A program made the position numbers and the translations under genes. Shown here piece after piece: positions 4,610 to 5,379 of a stretch of 5,379 bases of DNA. A model generated the notes under the pieces. That model did no database searches, was not told where the DNA came from, and saw only the letters and a program-made list of their open reading frames with translations. The DNA comes from Lachnospiraceae bacterium (GTDB lineage: Bacteria; Bacillota; Clostridia; Lachnospirales; Lachnospiraceae). Location of the stretch: assembly GCA_004552595.1 (NCBI GenBank), contig SFNX01000115.1:1-5379 (forward strand), given 5' to 3'. Positions within the stretch are counted from its first letter, which is position 1; every line of letters starts with the position of its first letter.

Positions 4610-5379
4610 ATGACACCTTTGGGTATTGGTCTTTTGGCGGTTGGTATAATTGTTATTATAGCCAGCTTTTTTGTGCCGGATAAGGAAGACAGAGACGATA
4701 AAAAGGATATCGAGAAGAAACAGGAACAGATTAGAAAGCTCATGGAGAGAGAGCTTGACGGAATGAAGCTTCGTGTCAATGAAGCGACAAATGAAACTGT
4801 TGAAGTCGGTATGGAAAAGAGCGAGAGGGCTCTTGAGAAAATTACAAACGAAAAGATAATGGCTGTAAGCGAATATGCGACTACCGTTATAGAGGAAATC
4901 GACAGAAATCACAAGGAAGTAATGTTTTTATATGACATGCTTACAGATAAGCAGACAGATGTCAAAAACACGGTAAGACACGCTGAAGCAGCGGTTAAGG
5001 AAGTAAATGAGGCAGCCAAGACAGCCAGTGATACTGCGATTTATGCGACAAATGTTGCGAATGCTGCCAGTGAAGCGGTAAGCCTTGCTAATGAAGCTGT
5101 GAACAGTATTCCGGTTAGTAATGGGGTGGCTAATTTGAATGGTGGAAACAGCGTTGAATTTGTCAATACGGTTGACATAAAATCAGAACCGGATGTTGAG
5201 TTACCTAAACAGTCACTTTTTTCCATGGCGGCAGATATGGATGCAGGCGAGCTGATTAATGGCGATATGGATGTTCTTACAAAGGTCGTGCCTTTCGAGG
5301 AAGAAGTTAAGGAAGCAGAGCCTGAACTCAGTGAATTTGAATTATTAGAAAGAAGTACAAGCTTTAACAATGTCAACAA
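4610..5379 (+). CDS. Membrane-anchored coiled-coil protein, DUF6115-like (3' end outside window)
   Basis: The frame from ATG 4610 stays open to the window edge: 256 codons plus two bases, no stop. Residues about 4-22 form one N-terminal membrane helix (LGIGLLAVGIIVIIASFFV), then a charged DKEDRDDKKD, so the bulk is probably cytoplasmic. A long helical region follows (about 31-165). It includes a core, ERALEKITNEKIMAVSEY and NHKEVMFLYDMLTDKQ (about 72-115), that I recognise as the DUF6115 pattern of Lachnospiraceae. Residues 125-164 are an alanine-rich coiled coil with Ala/Val at heptad a/d positions. Then come a Gly/Asn linker (about 168-180) and an acidic tail. Homologues, as I recall, end in a small helix-turn-helix-like segment, which would lie just past the edge. 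Its position after sigD and its anchor-plus-coil layout resemble B. subtilis SwrB, a flagellar assembly activator; no homology is claimed. Confidence 0.85.
   Translation, partial: MTPLGIGLLAVGIIVIIASFFVPDKEDRDDKKDIEKKQEQIRKLMERELDGMKLRVNEATNETVEVGMEKSERALEKITNEKIMAVSEYATTVIEEIDRNHKEVMFLYDMLTDKQTDVKNTVRHAEAAVKEVNEAAKTASDTAIYATNVANAASEAVSLANEAVNSIPVSNGVANLNGGNSVEFVNTVDIKSEPDVELPKQSLFSMAADMDAGELINGDMDVLTKVVPFEEEVKEAEPELSEFELLERSTSFNNVN

Noticed and set aside
5041..5379. Antisense reading frame at the right edge
   Set aside because: It is a low-complexity Ser/Leu/Thr shadow of the alanine-rich coiled-coil gene on the + strand.

Overview
The window is a contiguous stretch of a chemotaxis/flagellar operon. 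All genes are on the + strand and closely spaced or overlapping. It is AT-rich, uses ATG starts with AGGAGG-like ribosome binding sites, and has the order cheW-cheC-cheD-(small membrane protein)-fliA/sigD-fapA(DUF342)-(small polar protein)-DUF6115-like protein. The cheW-cheC-cheD-sigD order matches the distal end of the fla/che operon of Bacillus subtilis. The inserted small genes and the fapA/DUF6115-like tail point to a motile member of the Clostridia, most likely Lachnospiraceae (the Roseburia/Butyrivibrio/Lachnospira kind). That placement rests on gene order and remembered family features, not on a search.

Region by region: positions 1-400 hold a CheW cut off at its N terminus by the window edge. 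Positions 409-977 hold cheC, which is broken. The first CheC phosphatase motif is followed by a frameshift, and the family spacing (N-x22-P, kept exactly in the second motif) implies that about 46 nt are missing. cheD (1022-1513) is intact, with its Thr/Cys/His catalytic set. It overlaps by one base (TAATG) a 105-residue protein with two membrane helices and an acidic tail (1513-1830). The flagellar sigma factor is at 1868-2635. A 61-nt gap follows with a 14-nt direct repeat and a small hairpin at the ribosome binding site and start codon of fapA (2697-4289). A polar 103-residue protein (4286-4597) starts on an ATGA overlap. The window ends inside a membrane-anchored coiled-coil protein (4610 to beyond 5379).

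Working together: CheW couples receptors to CheA. CheC and CheD form the Bacillus/Thermotoga-type adaptation module (CheY-P dephosphorylation and receptor deamidation, linked through CheC-CheD binding). Sigma-28 turns on late flagellar and chemotaxis genes. FapA and the membrane coiled-coil protein probably act in flagellar assembly or its control. No promoter, terminator, RNA gene, mobile element or CRISPR array could be supported, which fits a window lying wholly inside one long transcript. The points most worth a second look are the disrupted cheC, the repeat and hairpin before fapA, and the three poorly described small or coiled-coil proteins.
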